Shown piece by piece: positions 1 through 7,219 of a DNA stretch of 7,219 nucleotides. The DNA is from an uncultured Rhodospirillales bacterium (GTDB lineage Bacteria; Pseudomonadota; Alphaproteobacteria; Acetobacterales; Acetobacteraceae), in contig CAIYPH010000793.1 in the NCBI GenBank assembly GCA_903928045.1, positions 1 through 7,219 on the forward strand, written 5' to 3'. Position numbers and translations under genes: made by a program. Below the pieces are notes generated by a model, which was not told where the DNA came from, did no database searches, and was given only the letters and a program-made list of their open reading frames with translations. Every line of letters begins with the position of its first letter. Positions within the stretch are counted from its first letter, which is position 1.

Positions 1-720
1 AGACAGGCCGGCCCTTGCGAGATAATCAACCAGCGTCGTTGCCTCGCCCACCACGTCAATCCGCACGAAGGCGCCGGGCTCGCCGAGTGCGCCGACCATC
101 GCGACCGCATCCGCCTCGGTCTCCGCCACGATCGGGCCGATCACCACGCCGCGGCCAAACGGGCGACACACCGCGAAGCCGGCGATCCCGCCGTCCCGCG
201 CGATCACCACCGCACGGCCCGCCGCCAGCACGGCGTCCATCGCTGCGCGCCGCGCCCCGAAGGCCGCCGCATCGAGCGCGGCGATTGACGGCCAATCCGC
301 CGGCGTTGCGTCCCGCAACCCGGGCGCGGTGGCCGCGATGGGGATGAAGGCACCTTGGTACTGCACCACCTCGCCATCCCCGATGAAACCGAGCGCGCGG
401 TAGAGCGGCGCGCCCTCCGTGGTGGCGTTGAGGAGGATCGCACGGTCCCCGATCTCCTCCAGCACGGCGGCCATCAGCGCCTTGCCGATCCCCCTGCCCT
501 GGCGGTCCCCGGCGACAATGACCATGCCGAGCGTCGCGTGTCCCTCGCCGCAGGGGAACCACAGCGCGGTGCCGGCCAGACCCGCCTCGTCGCGGGCAAC
601 GAAGCCGTGGCCGAGGGTGAGCATGGTCTCCCAGTCTTCTCGGCGATGCGGCCAGCGCAGCGCCTGGGTCAGCCCATGCGCGCCATCGAAATCGCCCTCG
701 GTGAAGCGCTCCAACCTCAT
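1..720 (-). CDS. GNAT-family N-acetyltransferase, two-domain, 3' end outside window
   Basis: Reading leftward from ATG at 720, the frame stays open for 240 codons to the window edge, so the C-terminus is missing. GNAT enzymes transfer an acetyl group from acetyl-CoA to an amine; the substrate here cannot be told. The N-terminal half carries the acetyl-CoA pyrophosphate-binding loop (motif A): a hydrophobic strand GMVIVAGD followed by RQGRGIGK, ending near residue 80. The later LYRALGF at about 106-112 is the usual motif B tyrosine region. The C-terminal half (from about residue 135) has an FGRGVVIGPIVAET stretch like the second GNAT-like domain (Acetyltransf_18 type) found in some two-domain proteins. 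The start codon overlaps the stop of the upstream CoA-transferase gene in ATGA, and no Shine-Dalgarno sequence precedes it, so translation is probably coupled. The family is clear; the specific role is unknown. Confidence 0.88.
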   Translation of the reverse strand, partial: MRLERFTEGDFDGAHGLTQALRWPHRREDWETMLTLGHGFVARDEAGLAGTALWFPCGEGHATLGMVIVAGDRQGRGIGKALMAAVLEEIGDRAILLNATTEGAPLYRALGFIGDGEVVQYQGAFIPIAATAPGLRDATPADWPSIAALDAAAFGARRAAMDAVLAAGRAVVIARDGGIAGFAVCRPFGRGVVIGPIVAETEADAVAMVGALGEPGAFVRIDVVGEATTLVDYLARAGLS

Positions 721-1916
721 CCGAGCGCGCCGGATGCCCGCAGTGCCAGGATCTCCTCCGGGCCGAACCCGGCCTGGCGCAGCACCTCCTCGGTGTGCTC
801 GCCCACCCGCGGCGGCGGCAGATCAAGCCCGCCGCTGCCGCCCTCGCGCAGCTTGAAGGCCGGGCCGGTGAGGCGCAGCGGGCCGAACTCGCTCTGCACG
901 GTCTGCACGATGTCGCGATGGGCGAGCTGGGGATGGGTGAGGATCTCGTCGACCCCCCACACCCGGGCGCAGGGAATATCGGCGGCCTTCAGCTTGGCCT
1001 CCCACGCCACCGCGCTGTCGGTCTGCAAGGCCTCCTCGATCACCGCCTTCATCGCCGCCGCGTTCTGCATGCGGGCGAACCAGTCGGTGAAGCGGGGGTC
1101 GTCGAACACGTCCTCCCGGCCGAGGGTGGTGAACAGGATGCGGTACTGCTTCTCCGTCAACACCGCGAGCAGGATGAACCCGTCGCGCCCCTTGAACAGA
1201 TCGGCCGTCGGTTTGCGCGAGGGGGAGAGATTGCCGACCCGCCCCGCGACCTCGCCGATGGTGGTGTATTCCGCGACCTGCTGGGCCAGCAGCCCCATCA
1301 TCGAATCGAGCATCGCCAGATCGACGAACTGGCCGCGGCCGGTATGCGTGCGTTGAAACAGGGCGGTGGCCATCGCATAGGCGCCGTTGATGCCGGTGAT
1401 CATGTCGGCCGCCGCGAAACCCGCGCGCAAAGGCCCGGTCTCCTCAGTGCCGGTCATCGACATCAGGCCGCTCATCGCCTGGATCATGCCGTCATAAGAG
1501 GGGGTACCGCGCTCCGGCCCATCCTGCCCGAAGCCGGACATGGCGCAGTAGATCAGCCGCGGGTTGATCGCCGAAAGCTGCTTCCAGCCGATGCCGAGCC
1601 GCTCCATCACCCCCGGCCGGAAATTCTCCACCACCACGTCGGCCTCGGCAGCGAGCTTCATCACCACCGCGATCGCCTCGGGCTTCTGCAGGTCGAGCGT
1701 GATGGAGCGCTTGCCGCCGTTCACTGACATCCAGATCGGCGCCATCTTGCGCTCCGACCACTCGCGCGAGCGGGAGATGTTGCGGGTATCCTCGCCGCCT
1801 GGCTGCTCCACCTTGATCACCTCGGCGCCCTGCAACGCCAGCTGGAACGAGGCGAAGGGGCCGGCCAGCACGCGGGTGAAGTCAAGAATGCGCACATGCG
1901 CGAAAGCACGATCCAT
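717..1916 (-). CDS. CaiB/BaiF family (class III) CoA-transferase
   Basis: The protein has 399 residues, the usual length for family III CoA-transferases, which move CoA between carboxylic acids through an aspartyl-CoA anhydride on an active-site Asp. It opens with the typical VRILDFTRVLAGPFAS segment, then GAEVIKVEQPGGEDTR (30-45), VVVENFRPGVMERLG (94-108) and a glycine-rich SGFGQDGP (127-134). The aspartate of AAADMITGINGA, residue 171, matches the catalytic Asp (Asp169 of formyl-CoA transferase), and it is followed by TGRGQFVDLAMLDS. Many members act on oxalate, succinate, malate or carnitine derivatives, and the sequence does not show which applies here. I chose the ATG at 1916 because GGAGGG lies five bases upstream and the family's conserved N-terminus starts there. 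A longer reading to 2051 adds 45 Arg/Gly/Trp-rich residues with no family resemblance. It is first in a two-gene operon with the GNAT gene. Confidence 0.93.
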   Translation of the reverse strand: MDRAFAHVRILDFTRVLAGPFASFQLALQGAEVIKVEQPGGEDTRNISRSREWSERKMAPIWMSVNGGKRSITLDLQKPEAIAVVMKLAAEADVVVENFRPGVMERLGIGWKQLSAINPRLIYCAMSGFGQDGPERGTPSYDGMIQAMSGLMSMTGTEETGPLRAGFAAADMITGINGAYAMATALFQRTHTGRGQFVDLAMLDSMMGLLAQQVAEYTTIGEVAGRVGNLSPSRKPTADLFKGRDGFILLAVLTEKQYRILFTTLGREDVFDDPRFTDWFARMQNAAAMKAVIEEALQTDSAVAWEAKLKAADIPCARVWGVDEILTHPQLAHRDIVQTVQSEFGPLRLTGPAFKLREGGSGGLDLPPPRVGEHTEEVLRQAGFGPEEILALRASGALG

Positions 1917-1921
1917 CGAAA

Positions 1922-1927
1922 CCCTCC
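1922..1927 (-). promoter_or_regulatory. Shine-Dalgarno site of the CoA-transferase gene
   Basis: GGAGGG on the minus strand, with five bases before the ATG at 1916. It decides in favour of the 399-residue start over the in-frame ATG at 2051. Confidence 0.8.
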
Positions 1928-2055
1928 ATCCGCCCGGCGGCGATCCGGCCCGGGCTTTGCGCCACCTTGTCCCGCCCGGCGTGCTCCGTCCAGCCGTACG
2001 CCCATGGCCCCACCAAGCCCGGCCGCCCCGCCACGCCGCCATGTGCCACATGCAA

Positions 2056-2084
2056 TTGACGCCGCCGGACGGGGCGGCTATCTA
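2056..2084 (+). promoter_or_regulatory. Sigma-70-type promoter of the tRNA gene
   Basis: TTGACG (2056-2061) and TATCTA (2079-2084) are separated by exactly 17 bases. They match the sigma-70 consensus at five of six and four of six positions. Transcription would start near 2091, leaving about 30 bases of leader before the mature tRNA at 2123, which fits RNase P processing. A six-base dyad CATGTG-C-CACATG (2040-2052) ends four bases upstream of the -35 box. No discriminator or upstream A/T element stands out. Confidence 0.6.
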
Positions 2085-2122
2085 CCCGCCTCCCGCGCAC
2101 CTACCGGCGCGGCATGATGGAT

Positions 2123-4558
<2,436 letters not shown>

Positions 4559-4580
4559 GGGCCATACCGCGCTGGACCAT

Positions 4581-4618
4581 GGCGGCGGAACGGCGTTGAC
4601 ACGCGCCGATCCGCCGCC
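4581..4618 (+). terminator. Hairpin downstream of icd, possible terminator
   Basis: GGCGGCGGA (4581-4589) pairs perfectly with TCCGCCGCC (4610-4618). After one A-A mismatch, CGGCG (4591-4595) pairs with CGCCG (4604-4608), leaving an eight-base loop. The stem begins 22 bases after the icd stop. No T run follows, so it could stabilise the mRNA 3' end or act with Rho rather than as a classical intrinsic terminator. The remaining gap up to 4817 contains no ORF with coding character and no convincing promoter. Confidence 0.5.
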
Positions 4619-4817
4619 TGTCCGGCCTCACTGATCGATCTGGCCGCACAACCGCGCGCCGGGGTTCCAGTGCCCCAGGCCAGACGGCTGGTCCGCGCGC
4701 GACACCAGGGCGCGTGGTGGCGTGAGTAGAATCCGGGCCTGATGATGGCCTGTGGCGTCCGTTATCACCGGCGCCAGCGGGCCCCCCGGATCCGCGGAAC
4801 AATACTGGAATTTCAAA

Positions 4818-5522
4818 ATGGCTCGCTCGACCATCGTACTTGCCGCCCTGACCATGGGCGTCTCCACACTGGCCTTCGCGCAGACGCCCGTGACACCCGT
4901 TCCGGGTGCCGCCGCAGCGCCGGCCGCGGTGGCAGCGCCGGCGAAGGCGACCGACGCAACCACCGCCACCGTGGCACCGCCTGCCCTGGCCCAGCCGGCA
5001 AAAGCCGCCACCGCCGACAACGTCAATATGACCCAGCAAATCACCAACAAACTCACGGCGTCCGGTTTCACCGACGTAAAGGTGATCCCCGAGTCCTTCT
5101 TCATTCAGGCCAAGGACAAGGCCGGCGACCAGGTAAGCGTGATCATGGAGCATGGTTCCATGATGATCTTTACCACCGCCGACGCGCAGTCGCCCGATGC
5201 CAAGCCGGCGCCGAGCGGGATGTTCGCCGACATTCCCGTCAACGAGGACCTCAGTTCCAAGCTGGTGGGCCTCGATATCTACAGCGCCAACAACCAGAAG
5301 ATCGGCACCATCAAGGACATCGCTTTCGGGGCGCACGGCGTGAAGGCCTATATCGTCGGCGTCGGTGGCTTCCTCGGCATGGGCGATCACTACGTTGCCA
5401 TCCGCCCCGCGGCGATCAAGATCGGATACACCGCCAGCGACAAGAAGTGGCACGCCACGATGGAGACCACGGCGGCCGACCTCAAGGCCGCGCCGGAATA
5501 CAAGTACGTCAGCAACTCCTGA
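4818..5522 (+). CDS. Exported PRC-barrel domain protein
   Basis: A 234-residue protein with a classic signal peptide: Arg at position 3, a hydrophobic stretch, then AFA followed by Gln, predicting cleavage after residue 21. Residues 22-66 form a flexible Ala/Pro/Thr-rich linker. Residues about 69-120 (MTQQITNKLTASGFTDVKVI and the following beta-rich part) form a small alpha/beta unit seen in related alphaproteobacterial proteins, PepSY-like in feel. Residues about 143-205 are a PRC-barrel: DLSSKLVGLDIYSANNQKIG, then DIAFGAHGVKAYIVGVGGFLGMG, then HYVAI. PRC-barrels in RimM and photosynthetic reaction centres bind other proteins; exported copies have no settled function. The ATG at 4818 is preferred over the GTG at 4752 because it places the signal peptide at the N-terminus; the SD match (GGA, eight bases upstream) is weak. 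Periplasmic location is inferred. Confidence 0.88.
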   Translation: MARSTIVLAALTMGVSTLAFAQTPVTPVPGAAAAPAAVAAPAKATDATTATVAPPALAQPAKAATADNVNMTQQITNKLTASGFTDVKVIPESFFIQAKDKAGDQVSVIMEHGSMMIFTTADAQSPDAKPAPSGMFADIPVNEDLSSKLVGLDIYSANNQKIGTIKDIAFGAHGVKAYIVGVGGFLGMGDHYVAIRPAAIKIGYTASDKKWHATMETTAADLKAAPEYKYVSNS

Positions 5523-5529
5523 CCGCACC

Positions 5530-5566
5530 GCCGCCCGGCCCGCCCCAAGGGGCGTCGCCGGGCGGC
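5530..5566 (+). terminator. Strong GC hairpin after the PRC-barrel gene
   Basis: A ten-base stem (5530-5539 with 5557-5566; GCCGCCCGGC against GCCGGGCGGC) is topped by a second stem CGCCC/GGGCG (5541-5545 with 5550-5554) and the loop CAAG. It starts seven bases after the stop codon. The tail is CTTCC... rather than a T run, so termination may be partial and leave read-through into the small downstream gene. Confidence 0.55.
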
Positions 5567-5571
5567 TTCCG

Positions 5572-5620
5572 GGAGCCTCCCTCCCCTTGGGGAAGACGCC
5601 GATGAGCAACCGGAGGCTCC
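5572..5620 (+). promoter_or_regulatory. Inverted repeat that masks the Shine-Dalgarno sequence of the 51-codon gene
   Basis: GGAGCCTCC (5572-5580) is the exact reverse complement of GGAGGCTCC (5612-5620), whose final base abuts the ATG at 5621. The right arm includes the GGAGG ribosome-binding site (5612-5616). Between the arms lies a nested CCC-CTTG-GGG mini-hairpin (5584-5591). In RNA the left arm would pair fully with the ribosome-binding site and could hold translation off until the structure opens. The pairing is seen directly; the regulatory role is inferred. Confidence 0.5.
5612..5616 (+). promoter_or_regulatory. Shine-Dalgarno site of the 51-codon gene
   Basis: GGAGG, four bases before the ATG at 5621. 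It is the strongest Shine-Dalgarno match among the plus-strand genes and the main reason for calling so short a reading frame. Confidence 0.65.
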
Positions 5621-5776
5621 ATGCCTGAGAGCAAACCGACCGAGATTCAGGACGAGCCGCTGCCGTTGCCCGGGGCGGCTGACGCTCCCGGAGACACCGA
5701 AGAGCCCGAGCCAGACGAAGCGCCGCTCCCGGAGGCCCATCCGATGCCGGGGCGGCGGCCATTGTTCGGGCACTGA
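5621..5776 (+). CDS. Small acidic proline-rich protein, 51 residues, unknown function
   Basis: The frame starts MPESKPTEIQ and ends RRPLFGH before TGA. Thirteen of 51 residues are proline, twelve are Asp or Glu, and only three are Lys or Arg, two of them in the C-terminal PGRRPLFGH tail. There is no signal peptide, membrane segment or cysteine. The composition predicts a disordered, negatively charged chain. It is supported by a strong GGAGG site and by its place in a 317-base gap between two same-strand genes. I recognise no family. It could be spurious, since GC-rich sequence yields Pro-rich open frames easily, but the acidic composition with few Arg is unlike the Arg-rich shadow frames nearby. 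Confidence 0.6.
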   Translation: MPESKPTEIQDEPLPLPGAADAPGDTEEPEPDEAPLPEAHPMPGRRPLFGH

Positions 5777-5839
5777 CCGGCCCGCGGCACCGGGTCATTC
5801 CCGCGCGTTCACGGCATCTTTTCAGAGGATAATACGGGC

Positions 5840-6313
5840 ATGGACGATCGGACGACGAAGCAGGAAAAGCTCGCGAAACCGCACGCGGCGTTTGAATCGC
5901 CACGGGAGGTGGTGATCGACCCCATGCTTTCGAAGCGGCAAAAGAGCGACGTCCTTGACGCGCTCGAACAGGACGCGCGCCAACTCTCGGTCGCTGCCTC
6001 CGAGGGCATGATCGGGGGCGAGCCAACCGGGTTGCAGGCCGTCCTTGACGCCAAGGAAACCCTCGCCATGCCGCCGATCGAGCAGGCCTATGATATCGTG
6101 ATGAAGGACCTCGCGGCGAAGGTGACCGCCGATGGCGCGAGCGAAGACCGCGCCGCCGCCGCGAAGGCACTCGCCGCCCTTTCGATCGAGCAACGCCCGG
6201 CCGCGTTGCGGAGTGCCGATGCCGCGGTGCCCGCGCCGGCGAACGGTGAACTGGCCCCCGGCTCGGCCGCCGAGCGGGCGTTGGAGGAGCGGTTGGAAGC
6301 GCTGGATCCGTGA
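5840..6313 (+). CDS. Conserved hypothetical protein, 157 residues
   Basis: A soluble, mostly helical protein without signal peptide or membrane segment. Residues about 14-76 follow a pattern I recognise from short uncharacterised proteobacterial proteins: AAFESPREVVIDPMLSKRQK, then LDALEQDARQLSVAASEGM, then GGEPTGLQAVLDAKETL. In that pattern a Phe-x-x-Pro and a Leu-Ser-x-x-x-Lys motif precede a helix ending in Glu-Gly-Met. No biochemical function is known to me. The C-terminal half (about 98-157) is Ala-rich and of low complexity, with a Glu/Leu-rich helix at the end. The ATG at 5840 has AGAGGA ten bases upstream, a slightly long spacing. The gene sits 63 bases after the 51-codon gene and 115 before the CheB-like gene on the same strand, so a shared transcript is possible. 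Confidence 0.82.
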   Translation: MDDRTTKQEKLAKPHAAFESPREVVIDPMLSKRQKSDVLDALEQDARQLSVAASEGMIGGEPTGLQAVLDAKETLAMPPIEQAYDIVMKDLAAKVTADGASEDRAAAAKALAALSIEQRPAALRSADAAVPAPANGELAPGSAAERALEERLEALDP

Positions 6314-6339
6314 ACAGCCGGTACCAGCCCGGCCCGAGA

Positions 6340-6355
6340 CGCGCAGCCCTGCGTG
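6340..6355 (+). other. Weak hairpin in the gap before the CheB-like gene
   Basis: CGCGCA (6340-6345) pairs with TGCGTG (6350-6355) around GCCC, with one G-U pair. No T run follows. The surrounding 115-base gap (6314-6428) shows no convincing promoter boxes. Confidence 0.2.
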
Positions 6356-6414
6356 AATTCCGAAGCTGACTGAGAGATCTGCCGAAGCGTAGCGTTGCGC
6401 GCCTCTGTCGGGGC

Positions 6415-6420
6415 GGGGAG
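6415..6420 (+). promoter_or_regulatory. Shine-Dalgarno site deciding a GTG start
   Basis: GGGGAG with eight bases before the GTG at 6429. It supports a GTG start for the CheB-like gene; the ATG ten bases further on (6439) belongs to another frame and gives no CheB sequence. Confidence 0.55.
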
Positions 6421-6428
6421 TCTTCGAG

Positions 6429-7058
6429 GTGGGCCAGCATGAACGTTCCAGCCAGCACCGGCCACACGGCCGAGACAGCGATTTCCCGATCGTCTGCGTG
6501 GGGGGGTCAGCCGGAGGGTTGGCCGCGTATATCCGCCTCCTCAGGAACTTACCGACCGATACCGGCGCCGCCATCGTCATCGTTAACCACCTGCGCAGCG
6601 TCGCCACCCAGTTGCACGAGATCCTGCCGGCCTACACCAAAATGCCGGTGGCGTTGATTACCCAGGGCCTGCTCGTCGAGCCCAACCACGTCTACATCAT
6701 CCCGACCAATCACGATCTCCATGTGCGCGACGGCACCTTCGAGCTGCGCCCCACCTCAAAACCGCGCGGCTGGTCCGACGTCATCACCGTGTTTCTCCGC
6801 TCACTGACCGCGCACTGGCATGGCCAGCTGATCGCGGTCATCGTGTCAGGCTATGATGGCGACGGGGCGGACGCGCTCGGTGGCATCCGCGACGTCGGTG
6901 GTATCACCATCGCCCAGTTGCCCGAGACCGCCGCGCATCCGGACATGCCGGGCACGGCGATCGCCAGCGGCTACGTCGATTTCATCCTGCCGCCCGAGCA
7001 GATCGCGGCGAAAATCGGCGCCATCGCCCGGGCCCGGAGACCGCCCGGGCAGAGCTGA
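6429..7058 (+). CDS. Free-standing CheB-type methylesterase domain protein
   Basis: A 209-residue protein that is almost entirely a CheB methylesterase domain. CheB removes methyl groups from glutamate residues of chemoreceptors. The triad is visible: Ser27 in VGGSAGG (24-30), His54 in IVNHLRS and Asp145 in SGYDGDGA. The middle segment VEPNHVYIIPTNHDLHVRDG (83-102) and the SDVITVFLRSL block resemble the CheB part of CheB-CheR fusion proteins more than classical CheB. The end, GGITIAQLPETAAHPDMPGTAIASGYVDFILPPEQI, is standard for the family. There is no N-terminal receiver domain, so control by phosphorylation as in normal CheB is not possible within this chain. Residues 142-143 are Tyr-Asp where the usual motif has Thr-Gly or Met-Gly. 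No cheR, cheA, receptor or kinase gene is in the window, so a link to chemotaxis is not shown. GTG start. Confidence 0.9.
   Translation: MGQHERSSQHRPHGRDSDFPIVCVGGSAGGLAAYIRLLRNLPTDTGAAIVIVNHLRSVATQLHEILPAYTKMPVALITQGLLVEPNHVYIIPTNHDLHVRDGTFELRPTSKPRGWSDVITVFLRSLTAHWHGQLIAVIVSGYDGDGADALGGIRDVGGITIAQLPETAAHPDMPGTAIASGYVDFILPPEQIAAKIGAIARARRPPGQS
7026..7050 (+). other. Repeated GCCCGGGC forming a hairpin at the end of the CheB-like gene
   Basis: The self-complementary octamer GCCCGGGC occurs at 7026-7033 and again at 7043-7050. The two copies can pair as an eight-base stem around nine bases, ending just before the stop codon at 7056. It may be only a by-product of Ala/Arg/Pro codons. Confidence 0.35.
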
Positions 7059-7082
7059 CCGACGACCGTGACACCGGCTGCC

Positions 7083-7102
7083 CCGCGCGCCACTGCGCGC
7101 GG
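7083..7102 (+). terminator. Hairpin after the CheB-like gene, possible terminator
   Basis: CCGCGCGC (7083-7090) and GCGCGCGG (7095-7102) form a perfect eight-base stem with loop CACT, 24 bases after the stop codon. The tail is TGACAC, without a T run, so termination would be Rho-assisted or inefficient. Confidence 0.5.
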
Positions 7103-7160
7103 TGACACTGGCGCGGCGGCGTTGCAACGAAGGGGGTTGCTGTCATTGGGCAGGTAAGGT

Positions 7161-7184
7161 GTTCTTTTTGTGAACAAAAAGAAC
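7161..7184. repeat. AT-rich palindrome, possible bidirectional terminator or dispersed repeat
   Basis: GTTCTTTTTGT (7161-7171) and ACAAAAAGAAC (7174-7184) are perfect reverse complements separated by two bases. As RNA it folds into a ten-base stem with loop TGAA. It is followed by CAAAAAAACTTTC, so the whole 7160-7195 block is strongly AT-rich in an otherwise GC-rich window. On either strand the stem itself supplies a T run, which would suit a terminator between this gene group and whatever lies to the right. I have an impression of similar TTCTTTTT/AAAAAGAA hairpins recurring in Acetobacteraceae genomes, but I cannot confirm it here. Confidence 0.55.
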
Positions 7185-7219
7185 CAAAAAAACTTTCTGA
7201 TCCATCCATGCCGTTGGCG

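Noticed and set aside
56..826. A 256-codon minus-strand frame over the GNAT region
   Set aside because: Its translation is Arg-rich and shows no GNAT motif. The neighbouring frame, open from 720 to the window edge, carries the full motif A.
355..1727. Long plus-strand frames opposite the CoA-transferase gene
   Set aside because: They have no recognisable domains, and the minus-strand frame has clear family blocks and the catalytic Asp.
4727..4732. TAGAAT as a -10 box for the PRC-barrel gene
   Set aside because: The sequence at the expected -35 position (ACCAGG region) bears no resemblance to a consensus.
4628..5104. A minus-strand frame with hydrophobic stretches opposite the PRC-barrel gene
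   Set aside because: The apparent membrane segment is the complement of the Ala/Pro/Thr linker. The plus-strand reading has a signal peptide and a PRC-barrel.
5828..5833. GATAAT as a -10 box just before the 157-residue gene
   Set aside because: No plausible -35 box lies 16-18 bases upstream, and the hexamer overlaps the likely ribosome-binding site.

Overview
The window is about two-thirds G+C, and its protein-coding style is alphaproteobacterial. The elongator-type tRNA-Met(CAU) with a G1-U72 pair, the PRC-barrel envelope protein and the CheB-like methylesterase suggest Rhodospirillales, perhaps Acetobacteraceae. That placement rests on general resemblance, not on a search. The region reads as ordinary chromosome: no transposase, integrase, CRISPR array, phage gene or obvious foreign block is visible.

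Left part (1-1916), minus strand: a class III (CaiB/BaiF) CoA-transferase gene is followed by a two-domain GNAT acetyltransferase gene that runs off the left edge. They overlap by four bases (ATGA) and should be translationally coupled. Their upstream region (1917-2122) separates them from a divergent tRNA gene on the plus strand. That tRNA has a clear sigma-70-type promoter (TTGACG-17 bp-TATCTA).

Middle (2336-4558), plus strand: a complete monomeric NADP-dependent isocitrate dehydrogenase of 740 residues. The active-site residues I recall from the Azotobacter enzyme sit at identical positions. A 9+5 bp hairpin follows the stop codon. The rest of the 259-base gap to the next gene holds nothing else I can support.

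Right part (4818-7058), plus strand: four genes with short gaps. They encode an exported PRC-barrel protein, a 51-residue acidic proline-rich protein, a 157-residue protein of unknown function, and a free-standing CheB-type methylesterase domain without a receiver domain. Two stacked hairpins lie between the PRC gene and the 51-codon gene, and the second can pair directly with that gene's Shine-Dalgarno sequence. These four genes may form an envelope or stress-response neighbourhood, but that is inference.

The right end (7059-7219) is non-coding. It holds a GC hairpin and a striking AT-rich palindrome that stands out from the GC-rich surroundings.

I do not see a convincing new biological system. 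The best leads are the SD-sequestering leader of the 51-codon gene, the small gene itself, the lone CheB domain, and the AT-rich palindrome at the right edge.
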